NCBI GenBank assembly: GCA_964531325.1
Contig: CAZHCW010000003.1
Location: 124,001-188,000 of the forward strand
Direction of reading: 5' to 3'
From: UTCHB3 sp964531325
GTDB taxonomy: Bacteria; Bacteroidota; Ignavibacteria; Ignavibacteriales; Ignavibacteriaceae
Length of the DNA stretch: 64,000 nucleotides
Position 1 is the first letter of the stretch; every line of letters begins with the position of its first letter. The translations under genes and the position numbers were made by a program. Positions 24,267 to 32,564 of the stretch are shown one piece after another. The notes beneath the pieces were generated by a model, which worked only from the letters and a program-made list of their open reading frames with translations, did no database searches and had not been told where the DNA came from.

Positions 24267-27200
24267 TTATTGATTAATGTTAGGTGTAGAGTTCGCCATG
24301 TTTTCATACATTTTGAACTTCTTGGTCACATCTTCCTGAGCTTCAACCATTAATTTCGCTGCTGCTTCAGGGTGAGATTTTGTTAACATTCTGTATCTGG
24401 TTTCAAGATAAGCATAATCTTTGAATGGTATCTTAAGACCTTTTGAATCGAGGCTAAAAGGATTTTTACCTTCAGCTACGAGGTCAGGGTTATATCTGAA
24501 CAACTGCCAGTGACCCGAATCGACTGCTGCTTTTTGGTTTCTTGTGGCGGTTCCCATATCGATACCATGAGCAATACAGTGGCTGTAAGCAATAATGAGT
24601 GAAGGACCGTCATAGGCTTCAGCTTCCACAATTGCTCTTACTGTGTGAGCATCGTTTGCACCCATTGCAATTTTGGCAACATAAACATTTCCATAACTCA
24701 TTGCCATTAATGCGAGATCTTTTTTAGCTCCGGGTTTACCACCTGCTGCAAATTTTGCAACAGCAGCTCTTGGTGTCGATTTCGACATCTGACCACCGGT
24801 GTTCGAGTAAACTTCTGTGTCTAAAACAAGAACATTCACATTTTTACCTGAAGCAAGAACATGATCCAAACCGCCATAGCCGATGTCGTATGCCCATCCG
24901 TCACCACCCATAATCCAAACCGATTTCTTAACAAGGTAATCGGCAAGACTTAAAAGGTTGATGGCATCAAATTTAACATCTTCATCTTTTGTGCTGTTTT
25001 CGATCTCTTTCAGTTTAACTTTAAGTTCTTCAACTCTTAGTCTCTGATCTCTAATGTCAGCTTCACTTTTTTGTTCAGCATTCAGGATATCGAATGCAAG
25101 TCTGTCGCCGATTTTATCGCCAAGTTTAACAACGAGGATTCTCGCTTGTTCGTTAAACTGATCGATTGAAAGTTTAAATCCAAAGCCAAACTCAGCATTA
25201 TCCTCGAAAAGTGAGTTAGACCATGCCGGCCCGCGACCCTCTTTATTTTTAGACCATGGCGTAGTTGGCAGGTTACCACCATAAATTGAAGAACAACCGG
25301 TTGCGTTTGCAATAACTGCCCTGTCGCCATAAAGCTGGCTAACAAGTTTAACATACGGAGTTTCACCACAACCCGAGCAGGCACCCGAGAATTCGAAGAG
25401 AGGTTCGAGGAACTGAGAATCTTTTACAGTGTTTACTTTCAATTCGGTTCTGTCCCATTCAGGAAGATCGAGGAAGAAGTCCCAATTTACTCTTTCAGTT
25501 TCTCTTAAAGGAACCTGTGGCATCATATTGATGGCTTTAAATCTTACTTCTCTCTTGTTTTTAGCAGGACAGAATTCGACACAAAGTCCACAACCCGTAC
25601 AATCTTCAACAGCCACCTGAATTGTGTAATACAATCCTTCGCCGTGCTCCTTGGCTTTAAACGGCATTGATTTGAATGTTTCAGGAGCAGAATCCAAAGC
25701 AGATTTATCGTAGATTTTAGCTCTTATTGCAGCATGTGGGCAAATGATTGCGCATTTGTTACACTGAATACAAACTTCTGAATCCCATACGGGAACTTCA
25801 AGAGCGATATTTCTCTTCTCAAACTTGGTTGTTCCGGTTGGGAAAGTTCCATCAATCGGCATGAGGCTTACAGGAAGATCATCACCAAAACCGGCGATAA
25901 TTTTTCCGGTAACATTCTTTACAAATTCAGGTGAATTTGCAGGAACTGCATCACGGATAGTGAATGAAGAGGTTATGGTATCAGGAACAACAACTTCAAA
26001 AAGATTTTCGATTGTTCTGTCAACCGCATCGAAATTCATTTGAACGATCTTTTCGCCTTTTGAACCATAGGTCTTTTTGATGGCATATTTGATCATTTCA
26101 ATTGCTTTTTCTCTTGGGAGGATTTTAGAGATAGCGAAAAAGCATGTCTGCATCACAGAGTTGATTCTTCCACCCATACCGGTTTCATTTGCAACTTTGT
26201 AGGCATCGATGATGTAGAATTTCATCTTTTTGTCGATAAGGGTTCTCTGAACATTCTCAGGAAGTGTATCCCAGACCTCTTCTTTGGATGCAGGCGTGTT
26301 CAAAAGAAATGAAGCACCTTCAACTGCATCGCGAAGCATGTCAGTAGTCTCAAGAAAAACTGTCTGATGGCATGCAACGAAATTTGCTCTGTTAATCAGA
26401 TAACTTGATTTTATCTCTTTTGGTCCAAATCTTAAGTGAGATGTGGTCATCGAACCCGATTTTTTTGAATCGTAAACGAAATATCCCTGAGCATAAAAGT
26501 CAGTTCCTTCGCCGATGATCTTAATCGAGTTTTTGTTTGCGCCTACTGTACCATCTGCACCTAGTCCGTAGAATTTTCCTTTAAAAGTATCAGGATTTTC
26601 TACTGAGAATGAAGGATCAAAATCGAGACTGGTGTTTGTTACATCTTCTTTAATACCAATTGTGAAGTGGTTTTTTGGTTTATCTTTTTTGAGTTCATCA
26701 TAAACTGCTTTAATCATCGCAGGGGTAAACTCTTTTGAAGAAAGACCATATCTTCCACCAACTATTTTTGGATAAGCGAAAGGAAGATTTCCTTCGTTGA
26801 ATGTTTCAGATATAGCAGTAACTATATCCATATAGAGAGGTTCTCCCGACGCTCCCGGCTCTTTGGTTCTGTCTAACACACCAATCACTTTTACAGTGGT
26901 TGGGAGTTCTGCGATAAAGTGTTTAATAGAGAAAGGTCTATAAAGTCTCACTTTTAGCACACCAACTTTTTCACCGTTTGCAGTGAGATGTTCAACAGTT
27001 TCTTCAACCGCTTCGGCTCCTGAACCCATAACAACAATTACTCTTTCAGCATCAGGGGCGCCGTAGTATTCAAATATTTTATATTTTCTTCCTGTCAGTT
27101 CACCAAATTTGTCCATCTGTTTCTGAACTATATCAGGGCAGGCATTGTAGAACGGATTAACGGTTTCTCTTCCCTGGAAATAAACATCAGGATTCTGAGC

Positions 27201-27854
27201 TGTTCCGCGGATAACAGGAGTTTCAGGGTTTAATCCTCTTTTTCTGTGTTCAAAAACCAATCTCTGATCGATCATTTTTTTCATATCGTCGGGAGTCAGT
27301 TGTTCTATTTTTGCAACTTCATGTGAGGTTCTGAAACCATCGAAGAAGTGGATGAAAGGAACTCTTGCTTCAAGGGTAGCTGCCTGAGCTATCAGAGCAA
27401 AGTCCATAACTTCCTGAACTGAATTTGAGGAGAGCAGAGCCCAACCTGTAGAACGGGTAGCCATAACATCGCTATGGTCTCCAAATATTGATAAAGCAGC
27501 AGCTGCAATAGAACGGGCCGAAACATGAAAGACTGTAGAAGTAAGTTCACCTGCTATTTTGAACATGTTTGGGATCATTAAAAGCAAGCCCTGTGAGGCT
27601 GTAAAAGTGGTAGTGAGCGATCCTGTTTGAAGTGCTCCGTGAACACTACCGGATGCGCCGCCTTCACTTTGAAGTTCGGATACGGAGGGAGTAATTCCCC
27701 AGATATTCTTTTTTCCTTCCGCTGCCCATTGGTCGCACCACTCTGCCATATTTGACGAAGGGGTGATCGGGTAGATAGCTATCACTTCATTAGTGTGATA
27801 CGCCACATAACCGGCCGCCTCGTTACCGTCAATTGTAACTTTTTTTCTTTCCAT
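24267..27854 (-). CDS. nifJ: pyruvate:ferredoxin (flavodoxin) oxidoreductase
   Basis: About 1195 aa, all domains fused in one chain. The N-terminal pyrimidine-binding POR domain has TIDGNEAAGYVAYHTNEV and YPITPSSNMAEW. The gamma domain and EKR region follow. Two 4Fe-4S sites come next (CIQCNKCAIICPH and CTGCGLCVEFCPAKN). The C-terminal TPP domain has CSGCGETPYVKL, GDGWAYDIGYGGLDH and SNTGGQMSKSTPRAA. It oxidises pyruvate plus CoA to acetyl-CoA and CO2 with reduced ferredoxin, an anaerobic energy step. I chose the ATG at 27854; a TTG at 27905 would lie inside the sigma-54-like promoter and has no family support. It is followed by the DHODH-like gene. Confidence 0.96.
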   Translation of the reverse strand: MERKKVTIDGNEAAGYVAYHTNEVIAIYPITPSSNMAEWCDQWAAEGKKNIWGITPSVSELQSEGGASGSVHGALQTGSLTTTFTASQGLLLMIPNMFKIAGELTSTVFHVSARSIAAAALSIFGDHSDVMATRSTGWALLSSNSVQEVMDFALIAQAATLEARVPFIHFFDGFRTSHEVAKIEQLTPDDMKKMIDQRLVFEHRKRGLNPETPVIRGTAQNPDVYFQGRETVNPFYNACPDIVQKQMDKFGELTGRKYKIFEYYGAPDAERVIVVMGSGAEAVEETVEHLTANGEKVGVLKVRLYRPFSIKHFIAELPTTVKVIGVLDRTKEPGASGEPLYMDIVTAISETFNEGNLPFAYPKIVGGRYGLSSKEFTPAMIKAVYDELKKDKPKNHFTIGIKEDVTNTSLDFDPSFSVENPDTFKGKFYGLGADGTVGANKNSIKIIGEGTDFYAQGYFVYDSKKSGSMTTSHLRFGPKEIKSSYLINRANFVACHQTVFLETTDMLRDAVEGASFLLNTPASKEEVWDTLPENVQRTLIDKKMKFYIIDAYKVANETGMGGRINSVMQTCFFAISKILPREKAIEMIKYAIKKTYGSKGEKIVQMNFDAVDRTIENLFEVVVPDTITSSFTIRDAVPANSPEFVKNVTGKIIAGFGDDLPVSLMPIDGTFPTGTTKFEKRNIALEVPVWDSEVCIQCNKCAIICPHAAIRAKIYDKSALDSAPETFKSMPFKAKEHGEGLYYTIQVAVEDCTGCGLCVEFCPAKNKREVRFKAINMMPQVPLRETERVNWDFFLDLPEWDRTELKVNTVKDSQFLEPLFEFSGACSGCGETPYVKLVSQLYGDRAVIANATGCSSIYGGNLPTTPWSKNKEGRGPAWSNSLFEDNAEFGFGFKLSIDQFNEQARILVVKLGDKIGDRLAFDILNAEQKSEADIRDQRLRVEELKVKLKEIENSTKDEDVKFDAINLLSLADYLVKKSVWIMGGDGWAYDIGYGGLDHVLASGKNVNVLVLDTEVYSNTGGQMSKSTPRAAVAKFAAGGKPGAKKDLALMAMSYGNVYVAKIAMGANDAHTVRAIVEAEAYDGPSLIIAYSHCIAHGIDMGTATRNQKAAVDSGHWQLFRYNPDLVAEGKNPFSLDSKGLKIPFKDYAYLETRYRMLTKSHPEAAAKLMVEAQEDVTKKFKMYENMANSTPNINQ

Positions 27855-27900
27855 TTTCTTACCATCAGTTATTATTCGTGAATAAAAATCACTACTTTGA

Positions 27901-27916
27901 TGCAAATACTATGCCA
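27901..27916 (-). promoter_or_regulatory. sigma-54 (RpoN) promoter candidate for nifJ
   Basis: Minus-strand TGGCATAGTATTTGCA has GG and GC separated by exactly 10 nt and differs from TGGCAC-N5-TTGCA at one position. The predicted start is near 27890, about 36 nt before the nifJ ATG. It matches the element at 8521 almost base for base in the conserved half-sites. Confidence 0.6.
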
Positions 27917-28115
27917 TATCGATAAGTGCCAATTCACCCCCTTTTTAAGCACAAATTTTCAATTATGACAAAATAGAATTGTCAATATTGGGGATATTCT
28001 TAATATTTAGAAGCCGGTATCTGACACTATTTTAGAGAGATTTAACATCACACTCATCGTGGAGAGTATCAGTTTTGTTGATATAAGGGATTTGAATTGA
28101 GGGGGGATAAAGAAT

Positions 28116-28679
28116 ATGATTTTTATTTTTTGTTTTCCATTATTAATTTTGTTTTTTATTCATAAGATTGTCATCAAAATGAAATTTAAAATCAAAGACC
28201 GACCACGACATATCATCCCCCTTTCCGTAGCCGACCGGATTGCTGAGGGAGTTACAGTCGGTGTTTTTTTGGCAGTCACAGTTATTTTCCTCTTTCGATA
28301 TCCCTCGGTGGATGACAGAGTTGCCATACATTACGATCTGACGGGGAATATAGATCGAATGGGGGATAAAAGCGGAATATTTTTTTTCTTTGGAATTTTG
28401 ATTTTACTGTATGCAGGGATGACCTTCGCTCAGAAATTCCCACACTCCTTCAACTATATCACAGAAATAACAGAAGAGAATGCAAAACGCCAATATACAA
28501 CCGCAGTCAAAATGATCAGATGGCTTAAGCTGATGATGGTGGTACTATTTTCTTTTATCATCTTAAAAACAATTTTCCCACAGGACATCAGTAATGAAGT
28601 CTTTTTTGCCGTGATCATCACCTTTATTGCAGCAACCTTCATCCAGATGATTGGCTATTTTATCAAGTCAGGGAAATAA
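28116..28679 (+). CDS. DUF1648 multi-pass membrane protein
   Basis: 187 aa. After an N-terminal hydrophobic segment, a DUF1648 core is seen: a helix at about 45-62 followed by RYPSVDDRVAIHYDLTGNID and RMGDKSG. Further helices lie at about 88-104, 133-150 and 160-181. DUF1648 is found in SdpI-like immunity and other poorly understood membrane proteins. No toxin partner is adjacent. GAGGGGGG lies 9 nt before the ATG, supporting the start; an internal ATG at residue 22 is possible. Function unknown. Confidence 0.75.
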   Translation: MIFIFCFPLLILFFIHKIVIKMKFKIKDRPRHIIPLSVADRIAEGVTVGVFLAVTVIFLFRYPSVDDRVAIHYDLTGNIDRMGDKSGIFFFFGILILLYAGMTFAQKFPHSFNYITEITEENAKRQYTTAVKMIRWLKLMMVVLFSFIILKTIFPQDISNEVFFAVIITFIAATFIQMIGYFIKSGK

Positions 28680-28710
28680 AAAAAGCCCCCGGCATTTCTG
28701 CATGGGGCTT
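28671..28710 (-). terminator. terminator of acetyl-CoA synthetase gene
   Basis: Stem AAGCCCC (28683-28689) / GGGGCTT (28704-28710). On the minus strand it is followed by a T-rich tract, 23 nt after the acs stop. It slightly overlaps the end of the convergent DUF1648 gene. Confidence 0.8.
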
Positions 28711-28732
28711 AAAACATTATTGAATTATTGGT

Positions 28733-30640
28733 TTATTCTTCTAATGTGCTCTTGTCGCCTTCCGGAAGGCCAAGGGCTCTTGCTTTTAAGAGTCTTCGCA
28801 TAATTTTCCCGGATCTGGTTTTTGGTAATGAGTCCATAAAGTTGACCCTTTCCGGTTTGGCGATTGGTCCAATCTCATGACCCACATGTTTTTTCAGTTC
28901 TTCCACAAGAGAATCGGAAGCTGCATATCCGGCTCTGAGAACCACATAACAATGAATGACATGCCCTTTTACATCATGTGGAAGTCCAATTGCAGCAGCT
29001 TCTGCTACCGCTGAGTGAGAAACAAGCGCCGATTCGATCTCGGCAGTTCCCAAACGATAACCGCTCACTTTTATTACATCATCCAATCTTCCAATTACCC
29101 AGATATAACCATCTTTGTCTTTTCTTGCCGAGTCTCCGGCTTCATACATTGTGGTATATTTGCTCCAGTATTGCTGTTTATACCGTTCGGGGTCGTGGAG
29201 GATTCCCCTCATAATTGCAGGCCAGGGTTTCTTGATAACGAGAATACCTTCCTCTCCTGTTGGAGCACTATTACCATCAAGATCAAGCACATCCACATCA
29301 ATTCCAAAAAATGGTTTTGTTGCGCTACCCGGTTTCAGGGGAGTTACGGGAAGGGGAGTGATCATAAATCCACCTGTTTCGGTCTGCCACCAGGTGTCCA
29401 TTATCGGGCATTTCGATTTACCAATGACTTCGTAATACCATTTCCAGGCTTCCGGATTAATCGGTTCACCAACACTTCCCAAGATGCGGAGTGATGAAAG
29501 GTCGTGTCTGTTGGGCCAGGCATTTCCAAATCTCATCAGCCCTCTGATGGCGGTTGGTGCGGTATAAAGGATTGTAATTCCATACTTCTCAATCATTTTC
29601 CACCATCTGTTGGGGTATGGGTAGTTTGGAGCTCCTTCATACATAAAACTGGTGGAACCGTTAAGAAGAGGGGCATATACAATATAACTGTGTCCGGTTA
29701 TCCACCCGGGATCGGCTGCACACCAGTATCTGTCTTCATCGTTGATATCAAAAACATATTTAAAAGATGTGGCGGTATAAACCATATAACCACCATGAGT
29801 GTGGATTACACCTTTGGGTCTCCCGGTGGTTCCAGATGTATAAAGAATAAAAAGCATGGTTTCCGCGTCAACCTGTTCAGTTTCACACGGCTGGTTTACA
29901 ACCGGAACACTAAGAAGGTCGTGATACCAATAATCCCGTCCCGGTTCCATGTAGATTTCATGCCCCGTTCTTCGAATAACAACACAATGTTCAATAGTAC
30001 CTTGACGGGCAAGGGCTTCATCCGCGATCTGTTTGAGGTTAATTATTTTCCCTCGCATATATCCACCATCTGCCGTGATTAGCACCTTGCTCTGAGCATC
30101 TTCAATTCTCTCTGCAAGTGACTCAACGCTGAAACCTCCATAAACCACCGAGTGTGCTGCACCAATTTTTGCACATGCCAGCATTGCGAACATCAGTTCA
30201 GGAACGCGGGGCATATAGATTGTAACGATGTCTCCCTTTTGAACGCCCATGCTTTTTAAGGCATTTGCAAATTTTACCACTTCACGATTTAGAGCGAAAT
30301 AGGAATAAGTTCTGACATCATCACCAGATTCACTCTCCCAGATGAGGGCAAGTTTGTTCTTACGGAAAGTTTTCAGATGTCTGTCGATGGCATTTGTGAC
30401 AATATTGGTTTTACCACCTGTAAACCATCTAAAGAAGGGAGGTGTTGAATCATCATAAACCTTGTCCCATTTTTGTGACCATTCAAATTCCTCTGCAATT
30501 TCGCCCCAGAATTTTTCAGGGTCTTCAATTGACTTTTTATACATCGTATCGTAATCTTTACAATGTGCATTATCAATTATTGATTGAGAAGGGAAATACA
30601 CTTCACCTTCGGATTGTTTCATGCCTGTTTCATCACTCAT
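28733..30640 (-). CDS. acs: acetyl-CoA synthetase (AMP-forming)
   Basis: 635 aa. ANL-superfamily motifs: LYTSGTTGRPKGV (P-loop), TWWQTETGG, GEPINPEAWKWYY, and the hinge GRLDDVIKVSGYRLGTAEIE. The C-terminal PKTRSGKIMRR carries the catalytic Lys that protein acetyltransferases modify in other bacteria. WFTGGKTNIVTNAIDRH is typical of true acetyl-CoA synthetases. It activates acetate with ATP and CoA. A GNAT-fusion protein lies 2 kb away, but there is no evidence that it acts on Acs. Start: ATG with GAGG 12 nt upstream on the minus strand. Confidence 0.96.
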   Translation of the reverse strand: MSDETGMKQSEGEVYFPSQSIIDNAHCKDYDTMYKKSIEDPEKFWGEIAEEFEWSQKWDKVYDDSTPPFFRWFTGGKTNIVTNAIDRHLKTFRKNKLALIWESESGDDVRTYSYFALNREVVKFANALKSMGVQKGDIVTIYMPRVPELMFAMLACAKIGAAHSVVYGGFSVESLAERIEDAQSKVLITADGGYMRGKIINLKQIADEALARQGTIEHCVVIRRTGHEIYMEPGRDYWYHDLLSVPVVNQPCETEQVDAETMLFILYTSGTTGRPKGVIHTHGGYMVYTATSFKYVFDINDEDRYWCAADPGWITGHSYIVYAPLLNGSTSFMYEGAPNYPYPNRWWKMIEKYGITILYTAPTAIRGLMRFGNAWPNRHDLSSLRILGSVGEPINPEAWKWYYEVIGKSKCPIMDTWWQTETGGFMITPLPVTPLKPGSATKPFFGIDVDVLDLDGNSAPTGEEGILVIKKPWPAIMRGILHDPERYKQQYWSKYTTMYEAGDSARKDKDGYIWVIGRLDDVIKVSGYRLGTAEIESALVSHSAVAEAAAIGLPHDVKGHVIHCYVVLRAGYAASDSLVEELKKHVGHEIGPIAKPERVNFMDSLPKTRSGKIMRRLLKARALGLPEGDKSTLEE

Positions 30641-30761
30641 TTTAAGAGGCTCCTCTATCTAAAATTTAACGGGTAGTGGTTGTTTACGCGATTGGAAGAA
30701 AAGTATATATTAATTTCTCAAGTTAAGAATGTTCTGATTTTCTGACAAACTATTTTTAAAT

Positions 30762-30796
30762 AAAAAAATGCCCGTCACCCCGAAGGGCAAACGGGC
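30762..30796 (-). terminator. terminator of the small membrane protein operon
   Basis: Stem GCCCGT (30770-30775) / ACGGGC (30791-30796), with an inner ACCCCGAAGGG pairing, followed by TTTTTTTA on the minus strand. It ends the 31254-30861 unit. Confidence 0.8.
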
Positions 30797-30860
30797 AAGG
30801 TTAGGTTAGTGAGGGATTCACTCTTTTAAAGAAAATCTAAAGTCACTGCCTCACCGTAGC

Positions 30861-31052
30861 CTACATCCTTGATGCGTAAGCCAGAACCTTAAGAAAGACT
30901 TGTGATACAATAACCGCCACTCCTAACCACATTGCAGCGCGATAAATCTTTTCTCTCTTCTTTCCTTTGAAGTAGAGACGGTCATAATCGACATTCCTTG
31001 TATAGTCGCCCTTCTTGATGTTCCACCTGTACCAGGCTGTTTCCTGTTGCAT
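30861..31052 (-). CDS. small membrane protein with W-N-x-K-x-GDY motif (paralogue A)
   Basis: 63 aa from the ATG at 31052, chosen because GAGGAG lies 6 nt upstream; an ATG at 31088 has no ribosome site. Residues 9-30 read RWNIKKGDYTRNVDYDRLY, then a basic stretch KGKKREK, then one membrane helix (about 37-58). The same layout occurs in the 61-aa protein at 31868-32053 (WDVKHGDYQRDPEYDKLY). The cytoplasmic motif followed by one helix suggests an accessory subunit or assembly partner. No known family was recognised. It is co-transcribed with a 53-aa membrane protein 40 nt upstream. Confidence 0.72.
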   Translation of the reverse strand: MQQETAWYRWNIKKGDYTRNVDYDRLYFKGKKREKIYRAAMWLGVAVIVSQVFLKVLAYASRM

Positions 31053-31092
31053 GTTGCTCCTCTGTTGTGATGTGTAAATAAAACTCAAAATG

Positions 31093-31254
31093 CTACTTTG
31101 TGATAATTTTCTCAGCCACTAACCTGATCAGGTGAATCGGTGATGAAACTACCAATAACAAAGCGATCGGAGTATATAGAGCAATGAGAACAACCAACCT
31201 GAAAAGACCGATTTTTTCATACCCGATATCAACTATTTGCCTGTTCCTGAGCAT
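31093..31254 (-). CDS. 53-aa single-pass membrane protein upstream of paralogue A
   Basis: An ORF of 53 codons (ATG 31252-31254, TAG 31093-31095) preceded by AGGAG at a 7-nt distance. The N-terminal 18 residues are hydrophilic with RNRQIVDIGYEKIG. Residues 18-40 form a helix (LFRLVVLIALYTPIALLLVV), followed by a short polar tail with a final KIITK. It is first in a two-gene unit ending at the terminator at 30770. No family was recognised. The strong ribosome site, membrane profile and operon position support a real gene despite its size. Confidence 0.62.
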   Translation of the reverse strand: MLRNRQIVDIGYEKIGLFRLVVLIALYTPIALLLVVSSPIHLIRLVAEKIITK

Positions 31255-31867
31255 ATAACACTCCTCTTCGATAAATTATTAAAAGTATAGTTATCTACAT
31301 TATATTTAAATGATATGCCAACGGCACACGACTCACATAAGACGGTGAACCGAAAAATGGCAAAGCAGCACTAAACCAGATTAGAGTGCGTTATGCCGCG
31401 CATAGAAATTGGATTTCAGAAATTGAATTGAAAAAGGGACTTGTTCTTGTAGATAAGTTAAGCTTAAGGGGAAATTATAAAAGGGGATGGGGTTTTCACC
31501 ACATAAATTTCAAAAATCAAACACCGGCAGTGTACCTTTTCCCTCACCACACCTGTTGATTCATGGCCCACATCCCGCCTTTATAATAAATTGTAAATCT
31601 AAAAGAGTAAACCTCCGATGTTTGTGAAAAATTATGGTCGCTAAACCTCACCTTAACCTGATTCAAAATTACGAATAATATTTTTTAAAGTCAAGTAAAT
31701 TCTATATAAAATTAAAAAAAAGTGATATTTTTTTTGGTAATTATGAAAATTCATCATAATTAGACTTTTCTTTATATAAAAGTTAGCTTTAAAAAGGACA
31801 AAAACTGTCTTAGAGGAATTTTGATATTAAAAAGAATGATCGATAGATCGGGGATAATTCCCCTTAA
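31255..31867. other. gene-free region (about 610 bp) between small membrane protein genes
   Basis: AT-rich, with no open frame above a few codons bearing a ribosome site. It contains a small inverted repeat AATTATGA-N7-TCATAATT (31739-31746/31754-31761) and long A/T tracts. A GGAGG-like string on the minus strand near 31609 is not followed by a usable ORF. It may hold promoters for the 31254 unit or an unrecognised small RNA, but nothing specific is supported. Confidence 0.5.
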
Positions 31868-32053
31868 TTATATGGAGGAAGCTGCTTTCAGGATGAAATA
31901 GAAAATGACAGTAAGGAGGATGCCGGCCGATATTAACAGGGCACTTTTCTTCGTTCTCTCAACCTTGCGGTTGTGGAGGTATAATTTATCGTATTCGGGG
32001 TCACGCTGGTAGTCACCATGTTTGACATCCCAGTTGTTCAACTCTTTTTTCAC
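31868..32053 (-). CDS. small membrane protein with W-D-x-K-x-GDY motif (paralogue B)
   Basis: 61 aa starting at GTG. Residues 8-25 read WDVKHGDYQRDPEYDKLY, matching paralogue A (31052-30861) at the Trp, Lys, GDY, Arg, Asp/Asn, YD and LY positions. A basic HNRKVERTKKS linker and a single helix (about 38-58) follow. A and B share little else, so they are diverged copies. Divergent from the 32282 gene, with repeated GATGTGATGT sequences in the shared upstream region. Function unknown. Confidence 0.68.
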   Translation of the reverse strand: MKKELNNWDVKHGDYQRDPEYDKLYLHNRKVERTKKSALLISAGILLTVIFYFILKAASSI

Positions 32054-32120
32054 AATTGCTCGCTTTTAATGGGAATTATTTTTTTTAACAATTAAAATAT
32101 AACATTCAGAGAGGACTATC

Positions 32121-32191
32121 GATGTGATGTACATCTTAATAATCGGGTGAATTCCACACCCTTACAGCAGGGGATGTGATGTGCTACACAT
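32121..32191. promoter_or_regulatory. pair of GATGTGATGT operator-like repeats in a divergent promoter region
   Basis: The direct repeat GATGTGATGT occurs at 32121-32130 and 32173-32182, 52 bp apart (about five helical turns). Each copy is continued by a small palindrome: GATGTACATC at 32126-32135 and ATGTG-CTA-CACAT at 32179-32191. It lies between the divergent starts at 32053 (minus) and 32282 (plus). Confidence 0.4.
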
Positions 32192-32281
32192 AGAGATAAC
32201 CCATGGATGACAGGTTTTGTTCCAACCGTTCAAAATATTTTATGATAACTTAACACAAAATGTTGTAAACTTAACTTCATA

Positions 32282-32545
32282 ATGTTTAATTTTGGCATCG
32301 AATTTAATAGAATTATTAGAGAAATGAAAGAAGAATACGAAGTAGTAAAAGGAATCAGATTTCCCAGGTATTCCCTCAAAGTGGTAAAATATTCACAAGG
32401 GGAGTATGGAGTGGTTGAATCTTTCTATTTTATGAAATTTTGTTACAAAAGAACAGAAGAAAGATTTAACGGTTTGGTGGACGCGAAACTCAGATACGAA
32501 GATTTGCACGCCTCTCGTAAATTTGATCACATGACCGGCAAATAA
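32282..32545 (+). CDS. small hypothetical protein
   Basis: 87 aa, rich in Lys, Glu, Tyr and Phe, with no signal or membrane segment. It includes VVKGIRFPRYSLKVVKYSQG and a C-terminal KLRYEDLHASRKFD. No family was recognised. There is no clear Shine-Dalgarno site at 32282; the ATG at residue 15 (32324) has AGAGA before it and may be the true start. It ends 19 bp before the ATPase/GNAT gene on the same strand, so the two may be co-transcribed. Confidence 0.45.
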   Translation: MFNFGIEFNRIIREMKEEYEVVKGIRFPRYSLKVVKYSQGEYGVVESFYFMKFCYKRTEERFNGLVDAKLRYEDLHASRKFDHMTGK

Positions 32546-32564
32546 ACCTCCTCCGTGTGAAGGA

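Noticed and set aside
31739..31761. Inverted repeat AATTATGA-N7-TCATAATT as an FNR/CRP-type operator
   Set aside because: It lies downstream of the nearest minus-strand gene and far from any plus-strand start; a short AT-rich inverted repeat is likely by chance.
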